Below, one piece after another: positions 10,900 through 22,022 of a DNA stretch of 64,000 bases. A model generated the notes under the pieces. The model was given only the letters and a program-made list of their open reading frames with translations. It was not told where the DNA came from and searched no databases. Location: positions 62,001-126,000 of the forward strand of contig JAGVSM010002959.1 of assembly GCA_022494885.1 (NCBI GenBank). Reading direction: 5' to 3'. Source of the stretch: Micrasema longulum. Lineage: Eukaryota; Arthropoda; Insecta; Trichoptera; Brachycentridae. The first letter of the stretch is position 1. Every line of letters begins with the position of its first letter. The translations under genes and the position numbers were made by a program.

Positions 10900-11470
10900 T
10901 TTTATAAAGATTATATTTGAAGCACTAACTTTGTGGTAATTCATTAAAATAAAATAAATAAAACAACTTTGTTTTTAACCACTAATTTTTATTTTTCACC
11001 GACCGGTTTCAAAGCAAACAAGCTTCTTTGTCAAGGTTTACGTAACTAATAAATTGATTCCTTTTCATTTTATTTCTATCATGTTCACTAAATACTACAC
11101 GTGGACCCAATAAATCAAGAGTTTTATTTCCTTACACGGGTGGTGATCTGATATCATTATTTTCGAAGTAAGACAGGAGAGGACTAAAAGAAATATAGTT
11201 TATTTGGTTATTAATTATTGTTTTCTTACTATGAATCGCTTTTTTAATTTCTAAGATTTGATTTAATTTATTGGGTCCACGTGTAGTATTTAGTGAACAT
11301 GATAGAAATAAAATAAAAATGAATCGATTCATTAGTTACGTAAACTTTGACAAAGAAGCTCGTTTGCTTTGAAACCGGTCGGTGAAAAATAAAAATTAGT
11401 GGTTAAAAACAAAGTTGTTTTATTTATTTTATTATAATAAATAACCACAAAGTTAGTGCTTCAAATATAA
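10900..11470 (-). mobile_element. Penelope-like element remnant with inverted terminal repeats
   Basis: The minus-strand frame across 11132-11332 contains LNQILEIKKAIHSKKTII and NNQINYISFSPLLSYF, the end of the PLE GIY-YIG domain. On both sides lie inverted copies of a terminal repeat with GACCGGTTTC and a hammerhead-like block (10992-11035, 11340-11385). In both copies the core reads TTGACAA rather than CTGANGA, so cleavage is not expected. Confidence 0.75.
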
Positions 11471-11614
11471 TCTTTACAAAATTATATTACTTATTTATTA
11501 TTTACTTATATGCAGGAACAAATAAATAATATTTTTTTGTTGATTACCTTTAAATTAATCACGGCTCGCCAAAACTATTACATTAGGTACTAATGTAGTG
11601 CATAAAACAGATTT

Positions 11615-12525
11615 ATTTATTTATTTAAATCTTTAAGTAGGGCACACATATCATACATATTGTTATGTGTGTTCTAATAATAACATTGCAAATATATTTA
11701 ATTTATAAATTGTTTATCACATATGTCTTGACCATTATTTTAAATTTTGATATGTTTTTTTCTTCATAAATGTTTTTTTTCCATTTCGTAATACTTTTTA
11801 ATTGCTTTAAATAAAATTGAATTTTGTGACTTTGCCTTTTTCCTAAATGGAAGTCTAATTTTGTTCTTTTCTCTAGTATTGTGATTGTGTTCATGCTGGT
11901 TCCGATCAATTTTTCCCCAAAATTCTGTTTTTTTATTAGAGTTTATAATTTTATGAACAAATATCATTGTATTGTAAAATATTCTTTGTTTATATGTTAA
12001 TAATTTCATTTCATTTACCATCGACTTTACCCTCGTATATCTGTTTTTTTTCAAAATGATTCTAAAGGCTTTATTTTGTAATACAGTTAGTTTATCTATG
12101 TTTTCTTTGTTTGATAAAAATAAAATGCTACTACAGTAGTTAACGTGTGGTTCAATAATTGCTTTGTAAATAGTTTTGCAGGAGTCCTTATCAATAAATC
12201 TTCTGATCCTTCCCAAAATTGATATTTTTTTTGCAATCTTATTTATTACCATCTTAGCGTTTTGGTGAAATGTAAGTTTTGAATCCAACATTACACCTAA
12301 ATATTTAATTTCAGTGACTTCATTAAGTTTTTCATTTTCTAATACAATTGATGGTGTAATTTCTATTCTTTTGTTTCCTATATTCATATATTTAGTTTTG
12401 TTAACATTTAATTTTAATTTATTAATTTTTAGCCACAGTGATACACTATTAAGATCATGATTTAGTCTGTCCATAATTGTTTTATAATTTTCTCCCGATA
12501 TATATATATTAAGGCATCGTCTGCA
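11615..12525 (-). mobile_element. LINE-D fragment inserted in the palindrome
   Basis: Minus strand: LADDALIYISGENYKTIMDR (RT active-site ADD), NKLKLNVNKTKYMNIG, VTEIKYLGVMLDSKLTFHQN, IIEPHVNYCSSILF, ending in a 236-codon open frame. 5' truncated at the ADD motif. A direct repeat AGATTT is present at both junctions, and the other palindrome arm (10785-10795) shows the uninterrupted site. Confidence 0.9.
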
Positions 12526-13179
12526 AGATTTTACATAAGTGCATACAATAAAACATAACTATGTGGCCGTGATGTAACACGAGTCTACGTAGGATACAAG
12601 ACTTGATTTTTTAATAGTTTATTTTTCCATACATATATTATTTATCAACAATAGTTTGAGTTTGTCCAAAATTTTATAGACAAGGACTGGATTGAACTCC
12701 TTGCTGTTTATATTAACATATTACAACAGAGATGAAGAAAGTTAATTTAAGAGAAGGTAATATAGAAGTCTAGGCATCTACAGGGCTTATGACCTGTCAA
12801 TAGCTGGTTTAAGTGGCAACCTTACATAAACAGCTCCCCAGGGAGTTAAATCCAGTCCTTGTCTATAAAAGTTTGGACAAACTCAAACTATTGTTGATAA
12901 ATCCACCTGGTCCATGAAGAAGTATAGAAATTGAAAACATAGCATTTTGCCTAGTATGTGGGTAAAATAATTCAATTAGATTAATCTCACCCGCATAAAT
13001 AAAGGTTTCAGCTCTTTAACTTCACAAACATCAACAGATGAAAGAATTGAAGGAATATAGATGTTCAAATATAAACCAGCCATCGACAGGTCATAAGCCC
13101 TGTAGATGCCTAGACTTATATATTACCTTCTCTCAAATGTTCCTTATCTCTGTTGTAATATGTTAATAAATACTTAGAA

Positions 13180-13750
13180 TCGATTATTGATTCTAAATTT
13201 AATTGGGGTGTTCATATTGATGGAATCCGCGACAGATAAAGGTACTGGCTCAAAGCTATTTATGAAATCAAGAGGACCTTTCAAAACGTTAAGATACATA
13301 TAAACCTCGCTCATTGAATCCATTATATCTTACGGTGTTCGTGTCTGGGGTATCACCTTCCAGTCTCACCTTCCAGTCTCATCTGGGTAAAATTTATGAT
13401 ATTCAGGTGAGACTGCTATACATATAAATATTTTTTTTTTTTTAGTAAATTATGTAATGTCCTGCCGGTAAAACAGCTTTGTGACTACAAATTGATTGTA
13501 GATCACTTTGTTGATCCGAAATTAAAAAAGCTGTATCTCACACTCTCATCATTAGATTAAAAACGAAGGGTTCCCTGGTCGTTCCACGAATCACAAATTA
13601 CTTCGGAGAACGGATATCAAATTGCGTTCTTCCAAGGTTGTTCAATAATCTCCCGCAAACCATCATTAAAATAAAAGATCTTAAATTTAAACAAAAGAAC
13701 TGAAAAAGTATCTGCTTAATATTTTATGGTGACTGATCAAAGGTAATAAA
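13180..13750 (+). mobile_element. LINE-B 3' fragment
   Basis: Matches the minus strand of 22230-22780: GGGGTGTTCATATTGATGGA, ATTATATCTTACGGTGTTCG and a tail with VPRITNYFGER and VLPRLFNNLPQTI. Internal deletions and stops. Confidence 0.75.
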
Positions 13751-13789
13751 TAAATATAAATGTATAAAGTGTGTAAAATAAACCTATTA

Positions 13790-14045
13790 CATCACGAGGC
13801 CGACAAAGCGATGCTGCCATGCGCGAGGTCTCTGGTTCGATTCCCGACATGGTTGAAATTAAATATTTATTTGAAAGGATGTTTTCACTCCAGAATATTT
13901 CATTGTCCCTGGATTGTTACTTGAAGCGTAAGACTGATCATCTTATCTTATCTTTATGTTACAAAAATAATCAAGATACGCTGCGATTGGTGAACCAATG
14001 CAGTGCCCTATGCACCATTACGTGCGGAAAAGGAATTTGATGATG
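13790..14045 (+). mobile_element. SINE-1 full-length copy
   Basis: Head with GAGGTCTCTGGTTCGATTCC, body TTTATTTGAAAGGATG, and 3' end CGCTGCGATTGGTGAACCAA, GCAGTGCCCTATGCACCATT, TGATGATGA tail. Confidence 0.8.
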
Positions 14046-14049
14046 ATGA

Positions 14050-14620
14050 AAATAAACCTGTCCTAAAAAAAATTTCTTTTTGTCTTTTACCACAATTATT
14101 TTATCATGGCATAATTATATTTTTTTATGTCCTGACTTGTTAGAAAATTCCGTGTTTAGTCGGGACTCTTTTATAAATAAATTAAAAACATTTATATACA
14201 TATAAAACAATATACAAAATAATCAAAATAATATACAAAATAATCAAAACAATATACAAAATAATAATTAAAAAATATAAATAATAAAAATGTATACATG
14301 TCCAGGAATGGAATGCAGAGAAATTACTTGATAATGCATGGCAATATGTTATTAATAATTTATAGTAATTTTATAATTTCATTCGGTAATTAATTGATAG
14401 TAAAAATAAATACAAAGTAATTCAATAAAGTAACAATAGTAATACATCTGTATGGTAGAATATGTTATTTAGTAAACTCAATTATAATAATTAATAATTA
14501 ACTTATTATAATATGTTTCTAAAAATACCAAATAAACGCTATTGTGCAGCACTGAAACATGAATATAATAATTTATGAAATAAGGATGTTAAAATATAAT
14601 AAGAATGGTGAAATTTACAG
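14050..14620. other. AT-rich region, possibly with a LINE-B 3' scrap
   Basis: ATAATATACAAAATAATCAA repeats near 14210-14265. AATAAACGCTATTGTGCAGC at 14531 resembles the LINE-B 3' UTR. Confidence 0.35.
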
Positions 14621-14624
14621 TGTC

Positions 14625-14720
14625 AAAAGCGCCCACGTAAAACCAGCCAATGACAGGACATACGCTTCGTTATGTCTCGACTTCCTTATTCCTTTTCATA
14701 TTTGGTGTAATAGTTTAATA
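14625..14720 (-). repeat. P-family fragment
   Basis: AAACCAGCCAATGACAGGAC and TCTCGACTTCCTTATTCC correspond to the minus-oriented P-family arm. Confidence 0.5.
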
Positions 14721-14729
14721 TTAAGAAGA

Positions 14730-16150
14730 TATGCGGTGCCTGATTAGTTTGATGAATAGGTAAAGACAACTGCATGTCACACTGATTATGTGTAACTAAA
14801 GTCGAAGTTTCATTGTCTCGTTTTCCGCACCCCAAAACTGAACCGATTTTGTTTTTTTTCCAGAAAGAGTATCAGAATGATATGTTTCTGTGTCGAAACA
14901 TTTTCTGTTTTTCAAAATTATTTATAATATTTGTACACCGTACGTCGGAGTAAAGCAGATTTTTTGGGTTTTTGGATGGTCTGAGCTCCCATAAGAAACA
15001 ATTTATTTTAAAAAAAATGATCAAGTCATGCCAATGGTAAATATCTATAATGTGTAAAAAATCACTGCTGCAGTGCCATAATCTGGGAAGAAAATACGGG
15101 AGGACGTTTGCGGTTCTTTCAGTCTTTTATCGTTTGGACAAACTAGAAATATTTCTAATATATAATAATTGTAAAAACGTATTCCATTAGTAACTATAAA
15201 TATTATATTATACAATTCCTTTCAGCACTCAAACTCATAATCGGATCCCACATTTTTCATTATCTAATGCCTTCAAGAAAGGTATTTTTTATCTATTAAA
15301 TTATGTATGTACAAGTTTGTATACTGCAATTAAAAAAAAATATGTTTAAATTTAATTTTTCAATGTGTAAATTTTGACAAGTTTGTTTGACCTGTGTGTT
15401 TTTTGTTTGGCCGTGCTTATAGCAATAAGCCCGCCAAAGTGCATATTTTTTGTTTTTGAAAGTTAATATAAAAAAATACAACAATTAAGTCAATAACATA
15501 AAACACACTTACTCTGAATAGTGAAACATTAGTATTATATTAGAACTACCCACTATTTTTTCACGCAAAATTGTCAACTGGTTTTTATTTTTATAAACAA
15601 GAAAATAAAACTATTTAAATACTTATAAATTAAAGTTAAAAGCACTCATCATCAGGAACAAAGCGAGCAATCGCATTTTTAGTACATTAAGATAATTTTA
15701 AATTGTGATTTGTTTCACAAATAAGAATTATAAATATTGGCCAAATAGCGCCAAGCGAACACGACCGTCCCACTCAAATTTCTTCCGACAACTGAAAACT
15801 GATATACGTGCAACTGAAAAGGTCTACGTAGAGATCTGAAACTGAATTATTGTATTGAGCTTCAAACATTAGAAAACGATTATTAAAAATCTCTCAGAAT
15901 GTTGAATTGAAACAGAGAATATCGCATTATGGTGCGAGTATAAAAGAAAATGATCAGAGTGGATAAAAATGTTTATTTGAAGTGAATTTTTGATTAAAGT
16001 AACTGAAAAAAATGTGTTTAGTGTCTTGAGACGGGGATGCTGACCCTAGTTAGGCGGTTGAGATGAGTCACCACCAAAAAAGTATTTCAATAATATTTAA
16101 TTGTATTTTAGTAATATTAAATTGCATTTTCACAATATATAATTGTAATT
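14730..16150. other. Unassigned region
   Basis: No gene recognised. 14795-14900 and 7010-7090 share a decayed inverted block around CCGCACCCCAAAACTGAACC. Confidence 0.35.
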
Positions 16151-16154
16151 AGAA

Positions 16155-16400
16155 ATCAAACACTGATTTGAGTCTACTGAACACTTTATTTTATTTTTAC
16201 AAGTATAAACATATAAAAATAAAAACTTCGTGACAATTGTTTCGCCTTATTAGGGCATTTTTAAACGAAACGAATGAAAATGCCCTAATAAGGCGAAACA
16301 ATTGTCACGAAGTTTTTATTTTTATATGTTTATATTTGTAAAAATAAAATAAAGTGTTCAGTAGACTCAAATCTGTGTTTGATTTCTAATTATAAGTTTA
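16155..16400. repeat. Hairpin repeat with about 115-bp arms and hammerhead-like core
   Basis: AATCAAACACTGATTTGAGT (16152) is mirrored by ACTCAAATCTGTGTTTGATT (16366-16385). AAACTTCGTGACAATTGTTT (16224) is mirrored by AAACAATTGTCACGAAGTTT (16297). GGCGAAACAATTGTC fits the 3' half of a hammerhead, but the CTGANGA part reads ATGAAAA. Confidence 0.75.
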
Positions 16401-16582
16401 AATATGGAGTTCTACAAAATAAACACCAAATCAATCAATATTTAATTGTATTTTTTTCATATTTCATTGTGTTTTTTTCATATTTCATTGTGTTTTTTTT
16501 TTCATATTTCATTGTGTTTTAATATTGTAGAATGGTATTTTAATAATTTGTATTTAAGCCAAATGGAATTATATTTGAATGT

Positions 16583-16665
16583 CGGCCTCGTCGTGTAATG
16601 GTCAACCCGTCTGCCAATCATGCAAGAGGTCTCGGGTTCGATTACTAACATGGTTGAAATTTAAA
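16583..16665 (+). mobile_element. SINE-1 head fragment
   Basis: GTCGTGTAATGGTCAACCCG and GAGGTCTCGGGTTCGATTAC; the body is missing after about 80 bases. Confidence 0.65.
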
Positions 16666-16669
16666 AATT

Positions 16670-17210
16670 AGTAGTATAAAAGTAAAAAAGAAGTAAAAAA
16701 AATAAATATTTTTAGGCGTTGCCTACTTCTTTTTTGATTATTCTCGGTCAGGTTTTCCCATTGGTCCATCCACGGCAAGCAAACCGAGAGTCTTCCATAA
16801 TTCTCATACCATAGGTTGATTCATATGAACCAGTGATATCGTTCAAAGTAGTTAGTTTTTATTAAAATGTTTTTTTTTTTTTCCGTATATTTTTGAGAAA
16901 CTTTGCTGTACAATTTAATGATGTAATAACTTATTTCAGCCAGATAACTTATCTTCAGACTGAATATGCCCATTAGAGGGTGAAAACGCTCATTGGGCAA
17001 ATAAATAAGTGGAAGTATTTTAAAATTAATAACTTATATGCAAATATAAGTTATAACATGAAATTTCATCAAGAATTGTCAATAAATAATTGAAATAAAA
17101 TGCAATTTAATGCTTCGATTTTTACCGCGCGCAAGAAAACATTTATTCTATCCAATTTCCCGTAGGGCTGAAGTTCCTTATTTTTTGATTTCTCTTTAAC
17201 TTCACTAAAA
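16670..17210. other. Unassigned region
   Basis: No gene recognised. 16715-16830 is less AT-rich, without an open frame. Confidence 0.3.
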
Positions 17211-17214
17211 TTAG

Positions 17215-17360
17215 CAGATGGAAGTGTTGAAGAAATACGGCTGTTTAAACATAGGCAAAATAGTAAATGTTACACAGTGTGTATAGTGGTAAGTTAAACC
17301 AGCCCGTAAATGCCCGGACTTTCATATTCCCTTTTTCAAAATGATCTCCATCCCTGTTGT
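17215..17360 (-). repeat. P-family fragment, diverged
   Basis: GTTACACAGTGTGTATAGTG, AAACCAGCCCGTAAATGCCC and TTCATATTCCC match the minus-oriented arm with many substitutions. Confidence 0.6.
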
Positions 17361-17454
17361 AATTTTTTAATTCACGATGATTACGTTTGCAAGGCATCAA
17401 TCAAAACAAAATATGTGTAATTTAAACGGTTAAGACGAATATTACAAGTCGAGT

Positions 17455-17515
17455 TTGCTGGGAATCAAACCTGGAACATGGTTGGCGAAGGAACCAACCA
17501 CTACACTACGAGTCG
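17455..17515 (-). mobile_element. tRNA-like SINE head
   Basis: Minus-strand B-box GGTTTGATTCCCAGC and A-box GTAGTGTAGTGGTTGGTTCC. No paired acceptor stem. Confidence 0.5.
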
Positions 17516-17559
17516 GATTTAATTCTACTCGATTTGCTATTTCAGGATTTTTACATGAG

Positions 17560-17690
17560 AGTATTTATTTATTTATTTAACACTTTATATACATATACAA
17601 TTTATAAACGTAAAAGGGCGGGCATATTGCCTTAAGGCAATTTCTTCCTACCTACTCAAACGAGTGGTTAATGATAATTGTTGTTTGAGT
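17560..17690 (-). mobile_element. LINE-N 3' end
   Basis: TTTATTTATTTAACACTTTA then GGGCGGGCATATTGCCTTAA, identical in layout to the 3' end of LINE-N at 17845/18268. Confidence 0.65.
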
Positions 17691-17734
17691 TGATTTTCAC
17701 AGAACCACCGAAAAATAATTATTGGATTACTTAA

Positions 17735-17835
17735 TTATTATGTACTTATATCTAGGTACAAATTAATGATATTTTATTGTTGATTGCCTATAAAATAAAT
17801 CACGGCTCGCCAGTACTATGTATATTAGGTACTAA
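17735..17835 (+). repeat. PLE-flank repeat
   Basis: AAATCACGGCTCGCCAGTAC and ATTAGGTACTAATG match 11555-11600 of the palindrome. A shorter match is at 21285-21355. Confidence 0.55.
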
Positions 17836-17883
17836 TGTTTTATTATTATTTATTATTTAACACTTTACATGCATATAAAATAT

Positions 17884-18268
17884 ATATATTGGCGAACAAA
17901 ATGAAAAACAACATGGATTACTAAAAAGACTAGACAGGAAGCTGAGGAATATGTTTCATATATAAGAATGTAATTATAGTTTCCTGAAAATCCTTTTTCG
18001 TTTTATTGATGTAGATATGTTTTAATTTTTAATTTTTTTATTTATTTTAAATTTTTACACAATTGATGTGAAATTATGTACAATTATGTATGAATAAAAA
18101 ATACACTGACACTCCGGAACGTGCCTGTGGGCCAGTGGAGTGGCTATATCCATTAAAATATATATATATTGAATGTACCTACCTATTGTATAGACATTTT
18201 GTTAACTATGTATTTGTATTGTATTTTATATTGGATTAAATAAATAAAATAAAAAAATAAAAAAAATA
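17884..18268 (+). mobile_element. LINE 3' end inserted into the LINE-N 3' UTR
   Basis: It splits the LINE-N 3' end (AACACTTTACATGCATATAA | AAGGGCGGGCATATTG) and ends in TAAATAAATAAAATAAAAA at about 18240. The body has CTGTGGGCCAGTGGAGTGGC. Only a UTR-like part is present. Confidence 0.55.
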
Positions 18269-19090
18269 TAAGGGCGGGCATATTGCCTTGCCTTAAGGTT
18301 ATTTCTTCCTACCTACCCAAACCGTACAGTTTGAGAAAATTATAAATACATGGACATATTGAATCTTACAATTTTATACAAAAATTAAAAACAAAGATTA
18401 AGAAAATAAAAATAAATGAATAAATAACACTATGCTATGAAAAGAGGAGAGGGGATGGGAAGGAAAGAAGAAGGATAAATGAAAAGCTTAAATATTTAGA
18501 TAATGACATATCAATCTTGACTTAAATGTAAATAAAGAAGGGGCGTCTCTAACATTAGTGAGTAGGTTATTCCGCAATCGAGCAGCTGCTACTGCGAAAG
18601 AGGAGGTCAGAAAATTGGAGCGATGAAAGGGTATTAAAAGGGTTCTCTCGTTACTAAAACGAAGAGATAGTCTGTGTTGTGATAGAGGTTAGAAGAGCTC
18701 TCTCAGATCAACAGGCAAAGTGGGATTATTTAAAATATTTTGAAGAAGTGATAGAATGTGAATATTTCTTCTATGCCTGATACTGAGCCAGTGTAGTTGC
18801 GTGCAATATTCGTTTATGTGGTCGAATTTGCGAAGATCAAAGATATAACGTATACAAACATTCTGCAATCATTCTAAATTATCAAGTAGTTCAGAGTTAG
18901 CAGCTGGATAACATACATCCGCATATTCAAGGAGTGGAAGAAGTAAGCTCTGGACTCATGTTTGCTAAACATTAATTGGCAAGAAACTCCGTCATCTTTT
19001 AAGTGAGTGCAAATTGCTATAAAGTTTACGACTAACTTCGTTAACCTGATCGTGCCACCCTAAATGCTTATGAATGAATATAATAATGAA

Positions 19091-19518
19091 TCACTTATTT
19101 GTTTATAAATTTGTATAAACCACTTAATTTTTTAAAATTACACTTCGACCGGTTTCGAGGTTACTACCTCATCGTCAGGAATTCAACTAACTTATAATTA
19201 CACGCGTTGCTATTTATATAATAAAATATTGTATGAAAGAGACAGAAAATTGAAAGAAAGAGAGAGAGAGAAGATAAAATAAATCATTACGGGAATAGTT
19301 TTAAAAGAGGACTCGAAGTTAAATTAAATTGATTATTTATTATTTGAAGTTTTTGATTATTGGCTTTACTAATTTCTGATCGTTCTGAATTATTTAAACG
19401 AAAACCATTTTTATTGTCATGCAAAATTTCTACAAAAAAATAAGTGGTTTATACAAATTTATAAACAAATATGTGTAAAATGTCATACCACAAAGTGAAA
19501 AATGTTTTTGATAACAAT
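19091..19518 (-). mobile_element. Truncated Penelope-like element with 14-bp target duplication
   Basis: AATATAATAATGAA flanks it at 19077-19090 and 19519-19532. The minus strand encodes VEILHDNKNGFRLNNSERSE, ISKANNQKLQIINNQFN and SSPLLKLFP then a stop, the GIY-YIG C-terminus. The hammerhead-bearing terminal repeat follows in the same orientation. Inverted copies of about 30 bp (19098-19128, 19440-19470) sit inside the ends. Confidence 0.85.
19143..19187 (-). ncRNA. Hammerhead ribozyme motif in the 428-bp PLE
   Basis: Minus strand: stem I TTC/GAA, CTGACGA, stem II TGAGG-TAGTAA-CCTC, GAAA, stem III ACCGGT, cleavage-site C17. The core is complete; stem I is only three base pairs before a mismatch. 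It lies in sense with the endonuclease frame. Confidence 0.8.
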
Positions 19519-20354
19519 AATATAATAATGAACACCTAAGTTGTTCACTGAATTCATGAATGGAATTTCTGTACCATCTATTTTGAAAAGAGGAAGTGTG
19601 GAAAAATTCACTTTTGAGTACATTTTTTTACTACCAACAAGTACAATTTGGTTTTTTGTTAGATTTATGAGAAGTCCATGTTTTTTTGTCCTCGAAGAGA
19701 TATGCTCGAGTGCAAGTGACATTACTTTATGTGTTTCAAAAATATCAACGAGAGTAGGGATCGAGTCGAAAACACTTCAGACATTGACGGATGAAATTAA
19801 ATAAGGTTCTAGAGGTTTTTGATGTTGTTTTCATGAGAACTTTCTCAATTAAGACATTTTCCTCCTTAAGGCGGGGAATAAGATTTAATATTAGGCCTAC
19901 TTTGGGTAGAAGCTATGTAAAGAAGAAAGTCAAGAAAATATGATGTATTTAATAATATTTTACAACAGAGATGAAAAATACTTGTATTCTGCAAATAAAA
20001 ATATGAAAAGTGAAAATAAATCCCGGAAGAAAATGATGTTCACTGGTTCAATATCTTTAAATATTAGTAAATTCCTACCCCCCAATGTCCATACTCGAGT
20101 TCTATACAAACAACAATTTAAGGGAAATACTCGATAGCTCCAAATTAAAAATATAACCTTTAGAAATATGCGGTGTGTATGAAATTACGTATGGAGATTG
20201 TAACAGTGAATATATCAATTAGATCAATTTAAAAATCAGAGTTAACGAACACCGCCGTGGACTTTCTAGCATTAGTTTTTTTAAATTTGCAAACCATATT
20301 ATGGAAACAAACCATTATTTTCATTCACATAAAATTAAACTTTTACATTACTAC

Positions 20355-20550
20355 TATTACTACTACCATCACGCATTTCCCCGTAGGGGTAGGCAGAGAG
20401 AATGGACCACCACACATGTCTATCCTGGTCCATCTTCCACATTCATACATTTTGTCATACATGCCCTTCGGTTCTGTCTGCTTTTCATATGACCAGACTT
20501 AAGATTTTGGTTTATCTGATCATGCCACGTCTTTCTTGGTCGTCCTCGTC
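20355..20550 (-). mobile_element. RTE-like LINE-H 3' end
   Basis: The minus strand contains CGTGGCATGATCAGATAAAC and ATGTGGTGGTCCATTCTCTC, then GCCTACCCCTACGGGGAAAT. It matches the tail of the 4500-4990 copy (KTWHDQI..., NRRACM). Confidence 0.7.
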
Positions 20551-20642
20551 ATTTCAAAAAATTATACTGTTTTTTCACCTTTCTGTAAAAATTTTATTTT
20601 TGGAGATTGGAGTTTCGCAAGTTAGTCAGACGATATATATTT

Positions 20643-20735
20643 GGCGGCCTCCGTGGTGTAGTGGTCAAGACGCTTGACTCACGCACGGAAGGTTCCGGGT
20701 TCGATTCCCGGTGAGAACTCAAAAATTAAAATGTG
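20643..20735 (+). mobile_element. tRNA-derived SINE-2 head
   Basis: GTGGTGTAGTGGTCAAGACG and GGTTCGATTCCCGGTGAGAA, followed by CAAAAATTAAAATGTGATTT as in 26870-26975. CATTTCAAAAAATTA occurs at 20550 and 20730, so the segment between may be one insertion. Confidence 0.65.
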
Positions 20736-20744
20736 ATTTTTCAT

Positions 20745-21260
20745 TTCAAAAAATTAATTCTATTATGCAAATTTATAAAGAAGAAAAAATAAAAGAATTT
20801 GAGATGAATAAGTCACTCAAATACCTACATAATATTGAAGTTCCTAAATTCCACACAAGTCATGGTCAAAAAAGATTTGTCTTCAAAGGTGTAAAAAAAT
20901 ATAATAATCCCCACAATGAACTAAAAACTATTAAAAATAATATATCAATAAATAAATTTAAAATAAATCCAAAGAATTTTTTTGAACACGTGTAAAAACT
21001 ACATTAAATATTAATTAGTATGAATGTCTTATTGTTTTATGTTTTTTTCTTTATATATCCTATGTTATTTTTTTTTCTCTCATGTTCTCATATATTTAGA
21101 ATTATATAAACTTTTATAAATTAACAACTACAACAGTGTAAGTCACTCTCCAAGCACAAGAGTTAGTCTCTTTTTTTGGAGAATCACAGTGATAACATTT
21201 ACTAGATGTATGAAGTAGATCTGTATAGAGTTTTAAAAAACATGTACCTTTTAGGAAATT
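20745..21260 (+). mobile_element. LINE-I 3' end
   Basis: Open frame with MNKSLKYLHNIEVPKFHTSH, GQKRFVFKGVKKYNN and SINKFKINPKNFFEHV, the conserved tail of a LINE reverse transcriptase (VPxxxTxxGQxxFxxxGxKxYN). 3' UTR with AGTCACTCTCCAAGCACAAG. An inverted copy is at 24745-25570. Confidence 0.7.
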
Positions 21261-21344
21261 TATTAATAAAAAATAAAATAAATATGTATTATGTACTTAT
21301 ACGTAGGTATAAATTAATGTTTTTTTGTTTGTAGATTACCTTTA

Positions 21345-22022
21345 AAAAAATCGTCGCTCTGCTATGCAGATGATACACAGATTTATTTTTATTGTAAACC
21401 TGGCGAGGAAAATGTGTTTGTTAATTTAATTAATGGATGCGTATAAATAATAGAAAACTGGATGTCTGCAAATAGACTAATATTAAACCTATCTAAAACG
21501 GAACAACTATTGATGGCTTCGGCCAGACGACAGAATTTGATTTAGGAATTCAGGATACACTACCCGATGTATAGAGTACCGCTTTACCCACCGTTGAACT
21601 ACTGGGAGTCTTAACTCTGACCTCTCTCCTGATGCTAAAATTAGTAGAACGATAAGTTCATGCTTCTACCAGCTGAGACAAATTAAATGCCGGTTGATGC
21701 CGCCCGTCAATTAATAAATGCGATTGTAGTGTCTAGAGCCGATTCAATAATACAATTAATGGTATCTACGCAGGTCTAGTAATGAATAAAATGACTCGCC
21801 TACAGTCTGTTTTAAATGCCGCGCCGAGACTCATTTTAGGAATCTCTAAGTTCAGTCATATCACTCCTCTATTTCGGGAATTACACTGGCTACGTTTTTC
21901 ATAGCAGGGGGTGGAATACAAATTCCGTTGGCTTATGTATAAGTCACTGCGCAACTCTCCTCTGGAATATCTAAAGAAACTACGCATTCCATAAGAACTA
22001 GCTGACAGAGGTATTACGCTTT
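21345..22022 (+). mobile_element. LINE-A fragment, 5' piece
   Basis: Starts LCYADDTQIYFYCKPGEENV, then ENWMSANRLILNLSKTEQLL and a decayed thumb. It stops at GGTATTACGCTT (about 22022); the remainder (CGCATTTGCGGTCGTAGGCC, MVWNALPEEVRN) is at 23605-23960. The middle is LINE-B. Confidence 0.8.

Larger units (their letters stand above)
10071..13160. repeat. 3.1 kb palindrome with a PLE core and P-family outer arms
   Basis: TATTAACATATTACAACAGA at 10071 is mirrored at 13135-13160. GTAGACTCGTGTTACATCAC at 10697 is mirrored at 12570-12590. ATCTGTTTTATGCGCTACAT at 10789 is mirrored near 11594-11613. The right arm carries a LINE (11615-12525), and short stretches present on the left are missing on the right. 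Smaller P-family palindromes are nested in each arm. Confidence 0.85.
18268..19810 (-). mobile_element. LINE-N (Jockey-like), split by a PLE
   Basis: Minus-strand frames: HGLLINLTKNQIVLVGSKKM and SVNNLGVH upstream of the insertion, and GWHDQVNEVSRKLYSNLHSL, QNVCIRYIFDLRKFDHINEY and QLHWLSIRHRRNIHIL downstream. This is the RT C-terminal part of a LINE with stops. The insertion at 19091-19518 falls within the LGV..WHDQV segment. Confidence 0.75.

Noticed and set aside
20643..20720. tRNA gene
   Set aside because: Has A and B boxes, but the acceptor ends do not pair, and a second copy with the same downstream body at 26870-26975 marks it as a SINE.
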